A stretch of DNA of 64,000 bases. It comes from Methanoculleus sp. Its GTDB lineage: Archaea; Halobacteriota; Methanomicrobia; Methanomicrobiales; Methanomicrobiaceae. Shown piece by piece: positions 24,769 through 33,434 of this stretch. The DNA lies in contig DSDF01000022.1 of the NCBI GenBank assembly GCA_011048835.1, forward strand, positions 22,331 through 86,330, written 5' to 3'. Both the position numbers and the translations under genes were made by a program. Position 1 is the first letter of the stretch; the number at the start of each line of letters is the position of its first letter. Below the pieces are notes generated by a model. It was not told the origin of the DNA. It made no database searches and saw only the letters and a program-made list of their open reading frames with translations.

Positions 24769-26922
24769 GTGATTGCCGTGCATGAGATAGACAGGGAACG
24801 CTTTGCCCACATTCCGGAAAGGGTTTCGGGGCTGGTCGATCTCGCCTATAACCTCTGGTGGAGCTGGCACCCTGCAGCGAAGATGCTTTTCAAGCAGCTC
24901 AACCGGCAGGCCTGGAAGGAGAGCATCCATAACCCGGTCAAGATGCTGCAGCATATTCCCCCGGAGTATCTCGAGGCGGCCTGTGCGGATCCGGGATACC
25001 TCCACCGCTATGATATCATCATCGACCGTTTCAGGCGCTACATGGACAGCCGTGTATCGTGGTACGGGGATGCGATCAGCGGTGAGCAATCCTCTGCGAT
25101 AGCATATTTCTCCGCCGAATATGGCCTCCAGCATTCGCTCCCGTTTTTTGCCGGCGGTCTGGGCTTTCTGGCGGGCGACCACCTCAAGGAGTGCAGCGAT
25201 CTCGGGGTTCCCATCATCGGCGTGGGGTTCATGTATGCGCAGGGCTACCTCGACCAGGACATCAGCACCGATGGCTGGCAGGAGAGCATCGAGGAGCTGA
25301 TCGATCGCGACGCCGCCCCCATCACGCGCGTGCTCGGCGGCGACGGGAGCCAGGTTGTCGTGCAGGTCCCGCTCATCGACCCCCCCATGTACGTCGCCGT
25401 CTGGAAGGTACAGGTGGGGCGCGTCCCGCTGTTTCTGCTGGATACCGATATCGACCGCAATCGTCCCGAGTACCGGACGATCTCCCACCGCCTCTATATC
25501 GGTGACCGGGAGCAGCGGCTGCGGCAGGAGATCGTGCTCGGCATCGGAGGATGGCGTGTGCTCCGGCACCTCGGGATCGCCGTCTCCGCGATCCACCTCA
25601 ATGAAGGGCACCCCGCATTCGCCCTGCTCGAGCTGATCAGGGAGGCGCGGGAGGCGGGGATGGAGAGGGAGGAGGCCATGAAGGTGGTGCGGAACAGGAC
25701 GGTGTTTACCACCCATTCCCCGGTTCCGGCGGCGATCGACACGTTCCCGGCAGACCTGATCGAACCGTACTTCAGGTCCTACCTCCGGGCCGTCGGCATG
25801 GGGAATGCGGACTTTTTCGCACTCGGGGAGCGCCCGGGGTACCGTGACGAGGGCTTCAATATGACCGCGTTCGCCCTGAGGGCGACAGGCCACCACAACG
25901 CGGTCAGTCAGAAACACGGTTCGGTGGCGCGCCAGATGTGGCGGGAGCTCTGGCCCGAGATCCCCGAGGACTTCGTGCCCATCGACTCCATCACCAACGG
26001 CGTGCACCTGCCCACATGGCTCAATGCGAGAATGGAAAGGCTCTACAGCAAGTATACCGGGGGAACATGCCCCTACTGGAAACAGGAGCATGATAACCCG
26101 GCGGTCTGGGCGTTGATCGACGAGATCCCCGACGGCGAGCTCTGGGAGCAGCACACCTGGCTCAAGAACAAATTGTTTAACCGGATCAAGGAGAGAAAAC
26201 GGATGAAATGGGCGGAAGGGCTCGACGATCCCCTTAACCTGGTCGCAGAGGGGCTGATGCTCGATCCGACGGTCCTCACGCTCGGCTTTGCACGGCGTTT
26301 TTCGGCCTATAAGCGCGCCGATCTCATCTTTTATGACCGCGAGCGTCTTAAGGCGCTCCTCAACAATCCCCTCAGGCCCGTCCAGGTTGTCTTTGCGGGG
26401 AAGGCGCATCCCGATGATACCGAGGGCAAGAGGATCCTCCAGAGCATCTACCGGTGTGCGCAGGACCCGTCGTTCGGGGGACGGATCGCGTTTCTCGAGG
26501 ACTACGGTGAACAGTCAGCCCAGTACATGGTCCACGGCGTGGACGTCTGGCTCAACAATCCCCTTCCTCCCTGGGAGGCTTGCGGGACGAGCGGGATGAA
26601 GGCGGCAATGACCGGGGTGCTTAACCTGAGCATCCTCGACGGTTGGTGGATCGAAGGCTACAATGGCCGCAACGGCTGGGCGTTTGGCGATCATTCCCCA
26701 CCGGTGAACCGCGACGCCGCCGATGCCGCCGCGATCTACGATCTGCTCGAGAAGGAGATCGTCCCGCTCTATTACCGGCGGGCGCTCGACAACATTCCCC
26801 ACGAGTGGGTGGCGATGATGAAGGCATCCATAAAAAGCATTGCACCTGCGTTCTGCTCCCGGCGGATGGTCAAGGAATACGTGCAGCGCTACTACCGCCA
26901 CGTGCTCGGGACGCCTCCCTGA
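24769..26922 (+). CDS. glgP: Alpha-glucan (glycogen) phosphorylase
   Basis: 717 residues of the short alpha-glucan phosphorylase type, which releases glucose-1-phosphate from storage glucan. N-terminal block LVDLAYNLWWSWHPAA is diagnostic; AYFSAEYGLQHSLPFFAGG and GFMYAQGYLDQ follow. The PLP-lysine region is EACGTSGMKAAMTGVLNLS, and LGFARRFSAYKRADL matches the glucan-binding C-terminal half. It starts at a GTG (24769 or 24778). It is divergent from the response-regulator gene, and a TATA-like TTTTTATATG lies about 180 bases upstream. Glycogen turnover is known in Methanomicrobiales. Confidence 0.95.
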   Translation: MIAVHEIDRERFAHIPERVSGLVDLAYNLWWSWHPAAKMLFKQLNRQAWKESIHNPVKMLQHIPPEYLEAACADPGYLHRYDIIIDRFRRYMDSRVSWYGDAISGEQSSAIAYFSAEYGLQHSLPFFAGGLGFLAGDHLKECSDLGVPIIGVGFMYAQGYLDQDISTDGWQESIEELIDRDAAPITRVLGGDGSQVVVQVPLIDPPMYVAVWKVQVGRVPLFLLDTDIDRNRPEYRTISHRLYIGDREQRLRQEIVLGIGGWRVLRHLGIAVSAIHLNEGHPAFALLELIREAREAGMEREEAMKVVRNRTVFTTHSPVPAAIDTFPADLIEPYFRSYLRAVGMGNADFFALGERPGYRDEGFNMTAFALRATGHHNAVSQKHGSVARQMWRELWPEIPEDFVPIDSITNGVHLPTWLNARMERLYSKYTGGTCPYWKQEHDNPAVWALIDEIPDGELWEQHTWLKNKLFNRIKERKRMKWAEGLDDPLNLVAEGLMLDPTVLTLGFARRFSAYKRADLIFYDRERLKALLNNPLRPVQVVFAGKAHPDDTEGKRILQSIYRCAQDPSFGGRIAFLEDYGEQSAQYMVHGVDVWLNNPLPPWEACGTSGMKAAMTGVLNLSILDGWWIEGYNGRNGWAFGDHSPPVNRDAADAAAIYDLLEKEIVPLYYRRALDNIPHEWVAMMKASIKSIAPAFCSRRMVKEYVQRYYRHVLGTPP

Positions 26923-26948
26923 GCCCTCGTAGCGGCGATTCGCCCGGC

Positions 26949-27965
26949 TCACGCGGAATTCTCGTAGGGCTCGATTTCTTCGAGCAGGATATGGTAGGCG
27001 GCAACGGCCAGGGTGACGAGCAGCGGGCCCAGGATAATCCCCACCACGCCCAGCAGGGCGAGGCCGCCGAAGATGCCGATCATCATGAGCACCGCATTGA
27101 TGGCCACCCGGCCTGCCATCATCTGCGGCCTGAAATAGAAGTCGGCAAGCCCCGATATGAGGGGGTAGCCGAGCACCACGATGATCACCGCACCACGCGG
27201 ATCGCCGATGGCGAGCGCGTAGATGGCGAGGATGAGGATGAGGATCTGGGGACCGAGAAAGGGCACCAGCTGGAACAACCCGGAAAGTGCCGAGAAAAAG
27301 AGAATATTGCCGTACCCCAGCACGTAGAATACGGGAATGGACAAAAAGAACGTGATGATCGCCACTTCGAGGTTCACCACGTAGACGGCGTAGAGGGTGT
27401 CGACGGTGATGGTGGCGAGCTTCGATGCCGACCGGCGCGTCCTGTGCGGGAGGCGGCAGACGAGGTCGTCCCAGATGCGGTCGCCCAGGAGCATAAAGAG
27501 GTAGAAGGCCAGCACCATCAGAAAGAGCTGGAACAGGAGGAAGGGGAGGCCGAGAGCAAACCCGGAAACCCCGGATTCGATGAACCGCACCAGGGCGGCG
27601 GCTCGTTCTGCAATCTCCTCGGGGGCGAGCGGGATGGCTTCGAGATCAATCTGGACGTTCCTGATGCCCGCAATGATTGCCCGGAGGATCTCGAAGAGGA
27701 GATCGAGGTTGCCGGCGATCAGTGAAACCTTGGCGAGAAAGAGGCCGGCGATGACGGCGGACGTGAGCAGGGTGGTGATCGTTGCAGCAGCCCAGGGAGG
27801 CAGTTGGTCGCGCAGGCGACGCTGCAGGGGCATGACCACCACGGCGAGCGAGAGGCTGAGGATGAACGCGGTCAGGAGCGGAACCGTCATGATAAGGATG
27901 ATGAAAAAGATCGCGCCCACTATGATGAGAGAGCGGGTATCCGCCCGCCGCCGCTCCGGTGTCAT
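26949..27965 (-). CDS. AI-2E family transporter (PerM/TqsA-like)
   Basis: 338 residues with about eight membrane helices. N-terminal helices (IIVGAIFFIILIMTVPLL), a large extracytoplasmic or cytoplasmic loop at residues about 95-150, and the family block LVPFLGPQILILILAIYAL near the C-terminal third, then GGLALLGVVGIILGPLLVT. The AI-2E family includes autoinducer-2 exporters and Na+/H+ antiporters; the substrate in archaea is unknown. Convergent with glgP by 26 bases. Confidence 0.93.
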   Translation of the reverse strand: MTPERRRADTRSLIIVGAIFFIILIMTVPLLTAFILSLSLAVVVMPLQRRLRDQLPPWAAATITTLLTSAVIAGLFLAKVSLIAGNLDLLFEILRAIIAGIRNVQIDLEAIPLAPEEIAERAAALVRFIESGVSGFALGLPFLLFQLFLMVLAFYLFMLLGDRIWDDLVCRLPHRTRRSASKLATITVDTLYAVYVVNLEVAIITFFLSIPVFYVLGYGNILFFSALSGLFQLVPFLGPQILILILAIYALAIGDPRGAVIIVVLGYPLISGLADFYFRPQMMAGRVAINAVLMMIGIFGGLALLGVVGIILGPLLVTLAVAAYHILLEEIEPYENSA

Positions 27966-28039
27966 CTCATCCAGAGTATCGGTGCTGGAGCATAAAAGCG
28001 CATACCTTTGCTTTCGTCCGGATGAATTGCCCCCATCGG

Positions 28040-28537
28040 TTATTCATCCAGGTACAGCGCCTGGATTGCAACGACTTCGGTGCTGTCCGCGGCAGCAGCG
28101 TACGCTTCGAGCGGTTCCGCGTTGACCTCGAAAAAGCGCATCCCCCAGCCGAACTGTCCCAATATCCGTTCCGCCTGACCGCGCTCCCCGAGAATGACGA
28201 GGGCGGCGGCAAGGGCTTCCACCGAGGTGAGCCGGAACGGGCGCCCGAAGTTGACCGGGTTTGCCGCCACGAGGAAGGGGAGTGCACGCCTGCGTTTCCA
28301 TGCCCGGACGGCATCGGTGTCCAGTACCTCCCAGGAGCAGTCGAGCGCCGTGATGGACGGCGCATCCCGGTCCGCAGGGGAGAGGGCTCGCGCTGCGGTG
28401 GGGTCGAGGAGAAGGGTGCTCCTCGGCACCTTCCTGAGCGAGGGCACGATGGTGATCAGGTCCTTTCGCGCCAGTTTTTTGACCGTGCATTTGCGGGGGT
28501 CGCAGGTATTGTCCCGGTACGCGAAAAGCGGTATCAT
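28040..28537 (-). CDS. tsr3: 16S rRNA aminocarboxypropyltransferase Tsr3 (DUF367)
   Basis: 165 residues. N-terminal RLI-like segment NTCDPRKCTVKKLARK, then ALDCSWE, ANPVNFGRPFRLTSVEAL and the conserved tail FGWGMRFFEVNAEPLEAY. Tsr3 transfers the aminocarboxypropyl group from S-adenosylmethionine to the hypermodified uridine of small-subunit rRNA. Archaeal and eukaryotic versions share this SPOUT-like fold. Start at ATG 28537; it is 31 bases from the divergent desulfurase-like gene. Confidence 0.94.
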   Translation of the reverse strand: MIPLFAYRDNTCDPRKCTVKKLARKDLITIVPSLRKVPRSTLLLDPTAARALSPADRDAPSITALDCSWEVLDTDAVRAWKRRRALPFLVAANPVNFGRPFRLTSVEALAAALVILGERGQAERILGQFGWGMRFFEVNAEPLEAYAAAADSTEVVAIQALYLDE

Positions 28538-28568
28538 CTATGTGAGGTAAGCGCCCACGTATCTATCA

Positions 28569-29405
28569 ATGTACGTACTGCTCTGCCCTTGTATTCTCGA
28601 TCCCGGACTCCGGGCCCGCGGCATCACCCGCCAGTCCGACCTCGATTGCTTCTCCCGCTGCATCGAGCGGTGCAGGCACTTCGGCATCGAGACCGTGCCC
28701 CTCCCCTGCCCCGAGACCATGTATCTCGGGGCGGATCGCGCGCCGGGGAGCTTCGAGGAACGCCTCAACACCCCCGCGTTCGAACGCCTCCTCGACCGCT
28801 GCGAGGAGAAGGTGCGGGACTATATCGACCGCCATGGAGAACCGCTCTGCATCCTCGGCGTGGACTCCTCGCCGGTGTGCGGGGTGACCTCCACCTTCCG
28901 CACGGATGAGCGGGAGCCCGGACGCGGCGCGTTTCTCTCCCGGTTTCCCGAACACCATGCAATAGACGTGAAAGCCTTCGCCCGCTACAGGATTTATCTC
29001 GCTGCCCCGCTCTTTTCCGAGGCCGAGCAGATGTACAACCGGGCGCTGTACGACGATCTCTCCGCCCACTTCTTCGAGGTCTACCTGCCGCAGGAGGTGG
29101 GGGATACGAGCAATACCCGGGAAAAAGTCGAGCACAGGGCGATATTTGCGCAGCACCTCGCTGCGCTGGACGAGGCGGATATGGTGGTCGGAGTTGTCGA
29201 CGGTGCCGATGCCGATTCGGGGACGTCGTGGGAGATGGGCTACGCGTTTGCGCGAGGAAAGCCCGTGATCGCCCTCAGGACCGACTTTCGCTGTGCGGGG
29301 CACCACGAGCTGGTCAACCTCATGCTGGAGGAGTCGTCGGCCGTGGTGACGGACAGAACCGGGCTTCCTGCGGCGCTCCAGTCCCCGCGTCTCCGGGAGC
29401 GCTGA
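28569..29405 (+). CDS. Fusion of a TudS/DUF523-like domain and nucleoside 2-deoxyribosyltransferase
   Basis: 278 residues in two parts. Residues 1-130 resemble DUF523/thiouracil desulfurase proteins: LLCPCILDPGLR at the start and ILGVDSSPVCGVTSTF in the middle, cysteines suited to an iron-sulfur cluster. Residues about 140-270 match nucleoside 2-deoxyribosyltransferase: RIYLAAPLFSEAEQMYN, MVVGVVDGADADSGTSWEMG and YAFARGKPVIALRTDFR, with the catalytic Glu expected in TSWEMG. It could process modified pyrimidine nucleosides, but the reaction is inferred. Start at ATG 28569. Confidence 0.82.
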   Translation: MYVLLCPCILDPGLRARGITRQSDLDCFSRCIERCRHFGIETVPLPCPETMYLGADRAPGSFEERLNTPAFERLLDRCEEKVRDYIDRHGEPLCILGVDSSPVCGVTSTFRTDEREPGRGAFLSRFPEHHAIDVKAFARYRIYLAAPLFSEAEQMYNRALYDDLSAHFFEVYLPQEVGDTSNTREKVEHRAIFAQHLAALDEADMVVGVVDGADADSGTSWEMGYAFARGKPVIALRTDFRCAGHHELVNLMLEESSAVVTDRTGLPAALQSPRLRER

Positions 29406-29436
29406 CCGGGAGAGGGGGGGGAGCGCCGCCCCGGTC
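29404..29436 (+). terminator. GC-rich hairpin at the end of the fusion gene
   Basis: GACCGGG and CCCGGTC form a 7-bp stem that begins within the TGA stop. The loop is G-rich. Confidence 0.45.
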
Positions 29437-29491
29437 TCGCACGCATGGACGGTCCTGCGTGGCATGCACCGGCGCCCACCCCCCCTTCCGT

Positions 29492-29695
29492 ATGCGCTCC
29501 GGTCATCGCAAGGGGGGCGATGAATGCACCCACTGGATACACACGGCGGAAACGGGGCAGTGCTGCCGGCAGTGTACGCTGCGTAACCTCGTAGAGGCCC
29601 CGCTCCGACGAAAGGAGAGGAAATCGCCCCTGAAGGCAAATTTGGGGAGATCAATGCGGCGCCGTTTCCGGCTGCCGGGCGCCGCAGAACCGTGA
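29492..29695 (+). CDS. Possible small cysteine-rich protein
   Basis: 67 codons from ATG 29492. The middle has CTHWIHTAETGQCCRQCTLR, four cysteines and two histidines in a metal-site-like arrangement, and the tail is strongly basic (LRRKERKSPLK, RRRFRL). Codon use resembles its neighbours. There is no clear ribosome site and no recognised family, so it may be a chance ORF. It lies between the fusion gene and the ArsR gene. Confidence 0.33.
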   Translation: MRSGHRKGGDECTHWIHTAETGQCCRQCTLRNLVEAPLRRKERKSPLKANLGRSMRRRFRLPGAAEP

Positions 29696-29751
29696 TGGTA
29701 TGGATAATCCTTCAAAAATCGTTGAATAATCGGATCGGGGACAAATCGATG

Positions 29752-29762
29752 CTTTTTATAGT
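29752..29762 (+). promoter_or_regulatory. TATA box for the ArsR-type gene
   Basis: CTTTTTATAGT lies about 40 bases before the ATG at 29798, the right distance for an archaeal box A with a short leader. Confidence 0.5.
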
Positions 29763-29797
29763 GGAATGGTGTCATCCTCTTTGCACAGGTGAACGGC

Positions 29798-30145
29798 ATG
29801 AGGAAGAACGATCCGGGTTCCTTCCCGGACAACGGCAGCGATGAACGGGCGCCAGTCCTGTCTGCCATGCTTCCCGAGCAGGAGATCGAGCGTGCGAGCA
29901 CCGTCTGCTACGCGCTCTCGAACCCCATCCGGATGAAAATACTCCTCCTTCTGGCCTCCCGCACGTATTTTGTCTATTCGATCAAGGATCTCTTTGCGAT
30001 AAGCGATTCCAGGCTCTCCTACCACCTGAAAATTCTTCGTGACTGCGGCCTGATCGAAGGCAGCAGGGACGGAAAATGCATCAATTATGCGACCACCCCG
30101 CAGGGGATGGAAATCTGCCGGATGTTCGGGTCATTCCGGTGGTGA
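29798..30145 (+). CDS. ArsR-family winged-helix regulator
   Basis: 115 residues from ATG 29798, with AGGTGAAC upstream; a GTG at 29789 is an alternative. The winged helix reads ALSNPIRMKILLLLASR, SIKDLFAISDSRLSYHLKIL and CGLIEGSRDGKCINYATTPQ. It lacks the metal-binding CVC of classical ArsR, so the signal is unknown. Convergent with the PAS-GAF kinase at 22 bases. Confidence 0.9.
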   Translation: MRKNDPGSFPDNGSDERAPVLSAMLPEQEIERASTVCYALSNPIRMKILLLLASRTYFVYSIKDLFAISDSRLSYHLKILRDCGLIEGSRDGKCINYATTPQGMEICRMFGSFRW

Positions 30146-30167
30146 GGGGCGGCGCAAACAAATCGTC

Positions 30168-32825
30168 CTATTTTGTTCTGTATTTGTCTATCAGGAGCGC
30201 CATCCGCTCCGGCACTGCTCCGGCATCTTCGCCGGTTTCATGCGCGGCCCTGTCGGGGATATCGGAGAACGTGCCTTTTTTTAACAGGAACCGGAACGAT
30301 ACACCCTCCCCGGGCTGACCGGCGACGCGGTCCTCAACCCAGATCTCTCCGCCGTAGCGGGAGACCAGCGTCCGCACGATGTAGAGCCCGAGCCCCTTGC
30401 CGCTCGTGGATTTGCATCCACGCTGGAACCGGTCGAAAATGACGTTCTTCATCGCATCGGGTATCCCCGGGCCCGTATCCTCGACAATCACTTCGATCTC
30501 GCTGCGGTGCTCCTCCGCCCTGATGAACACGATCACCTCATCGCCGCCGAACTTGATGCTGTTGCCGATGAGGTTGGCAAATATCTCGGTGATGAGGTCG
30601 TCCGCGAGCACGGTATACCCCCCGGGATTGAAGTGGATGTGGTGGTCGGGGTAGCGGTCGACCTCCTTTCTGATCACCTCGTCGAGGTTCATGGGCTTTA
30701 ACTGGGGTTTTTCCTCGTGCAGCCGCCGTATGGTGGAGACGTGGTCGGTAATCTCGATTGCCCTGCCGATGCTTTCCATCAGTTTCTCGGCAAACTCCTT
30801 TGGTTTTCCGGCGATCATCTCGGTGAGCATATCCGCGTACATGACCGAGACGGTATTGGCGTTCTTGATATCGTGGGTGAGGATGTCGAGGTAGAGATTT
30901 GCCTTCTCGTAGGACTCCTCCAGCTCCTGCTGGAGCAGACCGCGGTAGATGGCGGTCCCGATCTCTTTGCCCACCGTGATGAGCGTGTGCTGCTCCTCCG
31001 AGGAAAACCGCCTGCCGGTTCCCGATGAGGAGAGGAACAGCACGCCGACGACGGATCCACCGCCGGAGAGCGGGACCCAGGAGACCTGTCTCCGCGTGCC
31101 TGCATCCTCCGTGATCGTCTCATTGAACGCGGGAACCCCTTCCTGGAAGATGGAGGCAAAAGGTGCCCCGTCCAGCGGGAGCAGTTCGGAAAATGCGCTG
31201 GTAGTGTGTTCTTTTCCAGCGGTGCATGCCAGCACCGCATACCGCTCCTCGCCGTCAAGCAGGTAGATCGCCCCTTTCTCCATCCCCAGCACCGCAACGA
31301 TCCGGTGCAGGGCATGCACAAGGAGATCGTAGAGCGTCTCCACCGACCCGGCGGCGGATATGATCTCATTGATGGCGGTGAGCTGGCGGTTGCGGCGCCG
31401 GATCTCCTCCTCATGCTCGCTGCGCTCGATGGTCGACCCTATTGCATCTGCCGCGGTTTTCAGGGCGTCGACTTCGGGTTTGTGCCAGGTACGCTCCTCC
31501 GAGCAGTCTTCGAAGACCAGAAAACCCCAGCAACACCCTGCGACGGATATGGGCAGCACCGCAAAGGAGAGGACGGTCCGGGACGAAAAAAGAGCGGCGA
31601 GATCCGCGGACAGGTCCCGCACCGCGCCCGTGAGCACATGACCGAGGGTGAGGGCGGTTTTCCATTGCACCAGCTCTTCTCTCTCCCAGAGCGATTTTTC
31701 GTCGATAGCGTTTTCCGGAAGTGCATGGCGCGAGTGTTCTGTCCAGTGGTACCGGCGTGGCTGCTGGTGGGCCTCGCTGCCGTTTTCGACCAGGTAGACC
31801 CTGCTCGCTCCCGTGCCGCTCCCGAGCGCCTTCAGTACCTCTTCGATATCGGTCTCCCATGACGGGGTGCGGTGGAGTCTGCCCGAAGCGATCATGACCG
31901 ATTCGCATATCGCATCGTGCCGGGTGATGCGCTCTTCCATAAAATAGCGCTCCAGCACGCTGATGAGAATATCGCCGACCATTTTCAGGTGATCGCGGTA
32001 CTGGTGGAAAGCGGTTGGATCGCCCTGGCCCGATTCGAATCCGAGGAACCCCTGGATGCTCTTTCCCCTGAGGGGGAGCACGAGGCTCTGGCGGTGCCGG
32101 GTGGCATTGTGGGTATGGATGATTGCGGGCTGCAGTCCGGCCTCGCCCGTCCATGGAGAACCGGTGATCCGCACCCCCGCAAGGCTCCGCGTGGGTGCAT
32201 CCCGGTGGGCAAACCACTCGAAACTCCCCCCGGTTCCCGTGCGGTCGCCGTTGATCAGGGTGAGGTAGCAGTAGTCGGCACCGGCGCACGCCCCCAGGTC
32301 ACGGATGATGGCGGTGATCCTGCGGTCGAACTCGGGGGGTGCAGCGTCGACGAACGAGGTGGAGATACGCGTCATTATATCTTCAAACGCGTGTTTCCTG
32401 CTTCTCTCCTCCTCGGCCTGCACTTTGCCGCTGACGAAGGAGATGATGTCGATGCGCCCTCCGGCAAGCGTGCCGGTGGTGATGGGAGCGCTTTTTACCT
32501 CAATCCACTCGTCTTTCCTTCCCCGTGGCACGAAATGGTAGACATGCGCGTGCAGACGCTCGTTGCGGTCGAGAGCACTGAAAAGATCGTGTAAGAATGA
32601 TGCGGTTTCTTCGATGAACGGAGCGATGTAGGATGTAATCAGGTCGCGATACTCCATTCCCGTCGCTTTTTCCCTCGAAACGCCGGAGAATTCCTCCATC
32701 GCGGCATTGAGCCAGCGAATTTTACCCTGTTCGTCGCTCAGGAGCATCGGGATGTCGATTTCATCCTGCAGGTTGAAAAAGAAGGCCAGATCGCCGAAAT
32801 CACTGCTTCTGGATGCTCCCGACAT
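30168..32825 (-). CDS. PAS-GAF sensor histidine kinase
   Basis: 885 residues, no membrane segment, so cytoplasmic. An N-terminal PAS domain (IPMLLSDEQGKIRWLNAAM), then three GAF-like domains (around residues 150-300, 310-460 and 475-640), then a kinase core: H-box LDILTHDIKNANTVSVMYAD, N-box NLIGNSIKFGG, G1 EDTGPGIPDA and G2 GKGLGLYIV. A 35-residue tail follows the kinase. TATA-like TGATATACC lies about 45-55 bases upstream on the minus strand, with AGGAG before the ATG at 32825. No partner receiver gene is adjacent. Confidence 0.93.
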   Translation of the reverse strand: MSGASRSSDFGDLAFFFNLQDEIDIPMLLSDEQGKIRWLNAAMEEFSGVSREKATGMEYRDLITSYIAPFIEETASFLHDLFSALDRNERLHAHVYHFVPRGRKDEWIEVKSAPITTGTLAGGRIDIISFVSGKVQAEEERSRKHAFEDIMTRISTSFVDAAPPEFDRRITAIIRDLGACAGADYCYLTLINGDRTGTGGSFEWFAHRDAPTRSLAGVRITGSPWTGEAGLQPAIIHTHNATRHRQSLVLPLRGKSIQGFLGFESGQGDPTAFHQYRDHLKMVGDILISVLERYFMEERITRHDAICESVMIASGRLHRTPSWETDIEEVLKALGSGTGASRVYLVENGSEAHQQPRRYHWTEHSRHALPENAIDEKSLWEREELVQWKTALTLGHVLTGAVRDLSADLAALFSSRTVLSFAVLPISVAGCCWGFLVFEDCSEERTWHKPEVDALKTAADAIGSTIERSEHEEEIRRRNRQLTAINEIISAAGSVETLYDLLVHALHRIVAVLGMEKGAIYLLDGEERYAVLACTAGKEHTTSAFSELLPLDGAPFASIFQEGVPAFNETITEDAGTRRQVSWVPLSGGGSVVGVLFLSSSGTGRRFSSEEQHTLITVGKEIGTAIYRGLLQQELEESYEKANLYLDILTHDIKNANTVSVMYADMLTEMIAGKPKEFAEKLMESIGRAIEITDHVSTIRRLHEEKPQLKPMNLDEVIRKEVDRYPDHHIHFNPGGYTVLADDLITEIFANLIGNSIKFGGDEVIVFIRAEEHRSEIEVIVEDTGPGIPDAMKNVIFDRFQRGCKSTSGKGLGLYIVRTLVSRYGGEIWVEDRVAGQPGEGVSFRFLLKKGTFSDIPDRAAHETGEDAGAVPERMALLIDKYRTK

Positions 32826-33434
32826 AAACGGCGCTCACTCCTGACGTATGAATGGATATGAGGGGCCCGGGGTATATCAGTTTTGCTTCTGATATGCCCA
32901 TCATGCATAACGACCGAACCTGGTCGGCAGCGGCGGCAGCAGCGTGAGAACGCTGGTAAACCGGACGCGCCGGCGGCAGGTGCTCCCGAGGCTTCACGCC
33001 AGCCGATGCATGCCGCCGGCTATTCCGCGTGCGCGCTGACAAAAGATGTGGGGGGAGGGGCACCGTCTGGTTGAACGTGTGTGCGTTTGTGTGTGGACAA
33101 CGGGTGGGTATGGTGCGGTCCCACCATGGATGTGATTGAGAGGTGCCCGGTGCCCCCCTCCCCGAGAAGGTGTGAGGTGTGGTTCCCTGTCTATGATGGT
33201 CCCGTCATCCGGGCCCGGTTCCCCAATCGGGCACCGGATGCAGATCGCATCCCATCTCCTGTCGAGTAGTGTAGAGATTCCAGAGCAGTCACCTGATCTG
33301 GTGATCACATGTTGTGACTGATCGAATATAAGAGTTACGTCTATTGCCTTGCATTAATGCGGGCATTGGTGCTGTCGACATTGGCATCATTAACGAAATC
33401 AATAAGTAGGCACCATGTGAATCTCTATACACGA
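32826..33434. other. Long gene-free intergenic region
   Basis: About 600 bases between two divergent signalling genes. The left part carries the kinase promoter (GGTATATCAG near 32871). The right part has GAATATAAG near 33324 and CTCTATACAC near 33424 as promoter candidates for the HTH-PAS regulator. ORFs here have no family features. A GT-rich stretch lies at 33077-33097. I see no RNA gene. Confidence 0.45.

Noticed and set aside
24589..26409. A 606-codon minus-strand frame opposite glgP
   Set aside because: Antisense shadow of the phosphorylase, low-complexity charged composition and no start signal.
33136..33321. Short plus-strand ORF in the 32.8-33.4 kb gap
   Set aside because: No ribosome site, biased composition and no recognisable domain.
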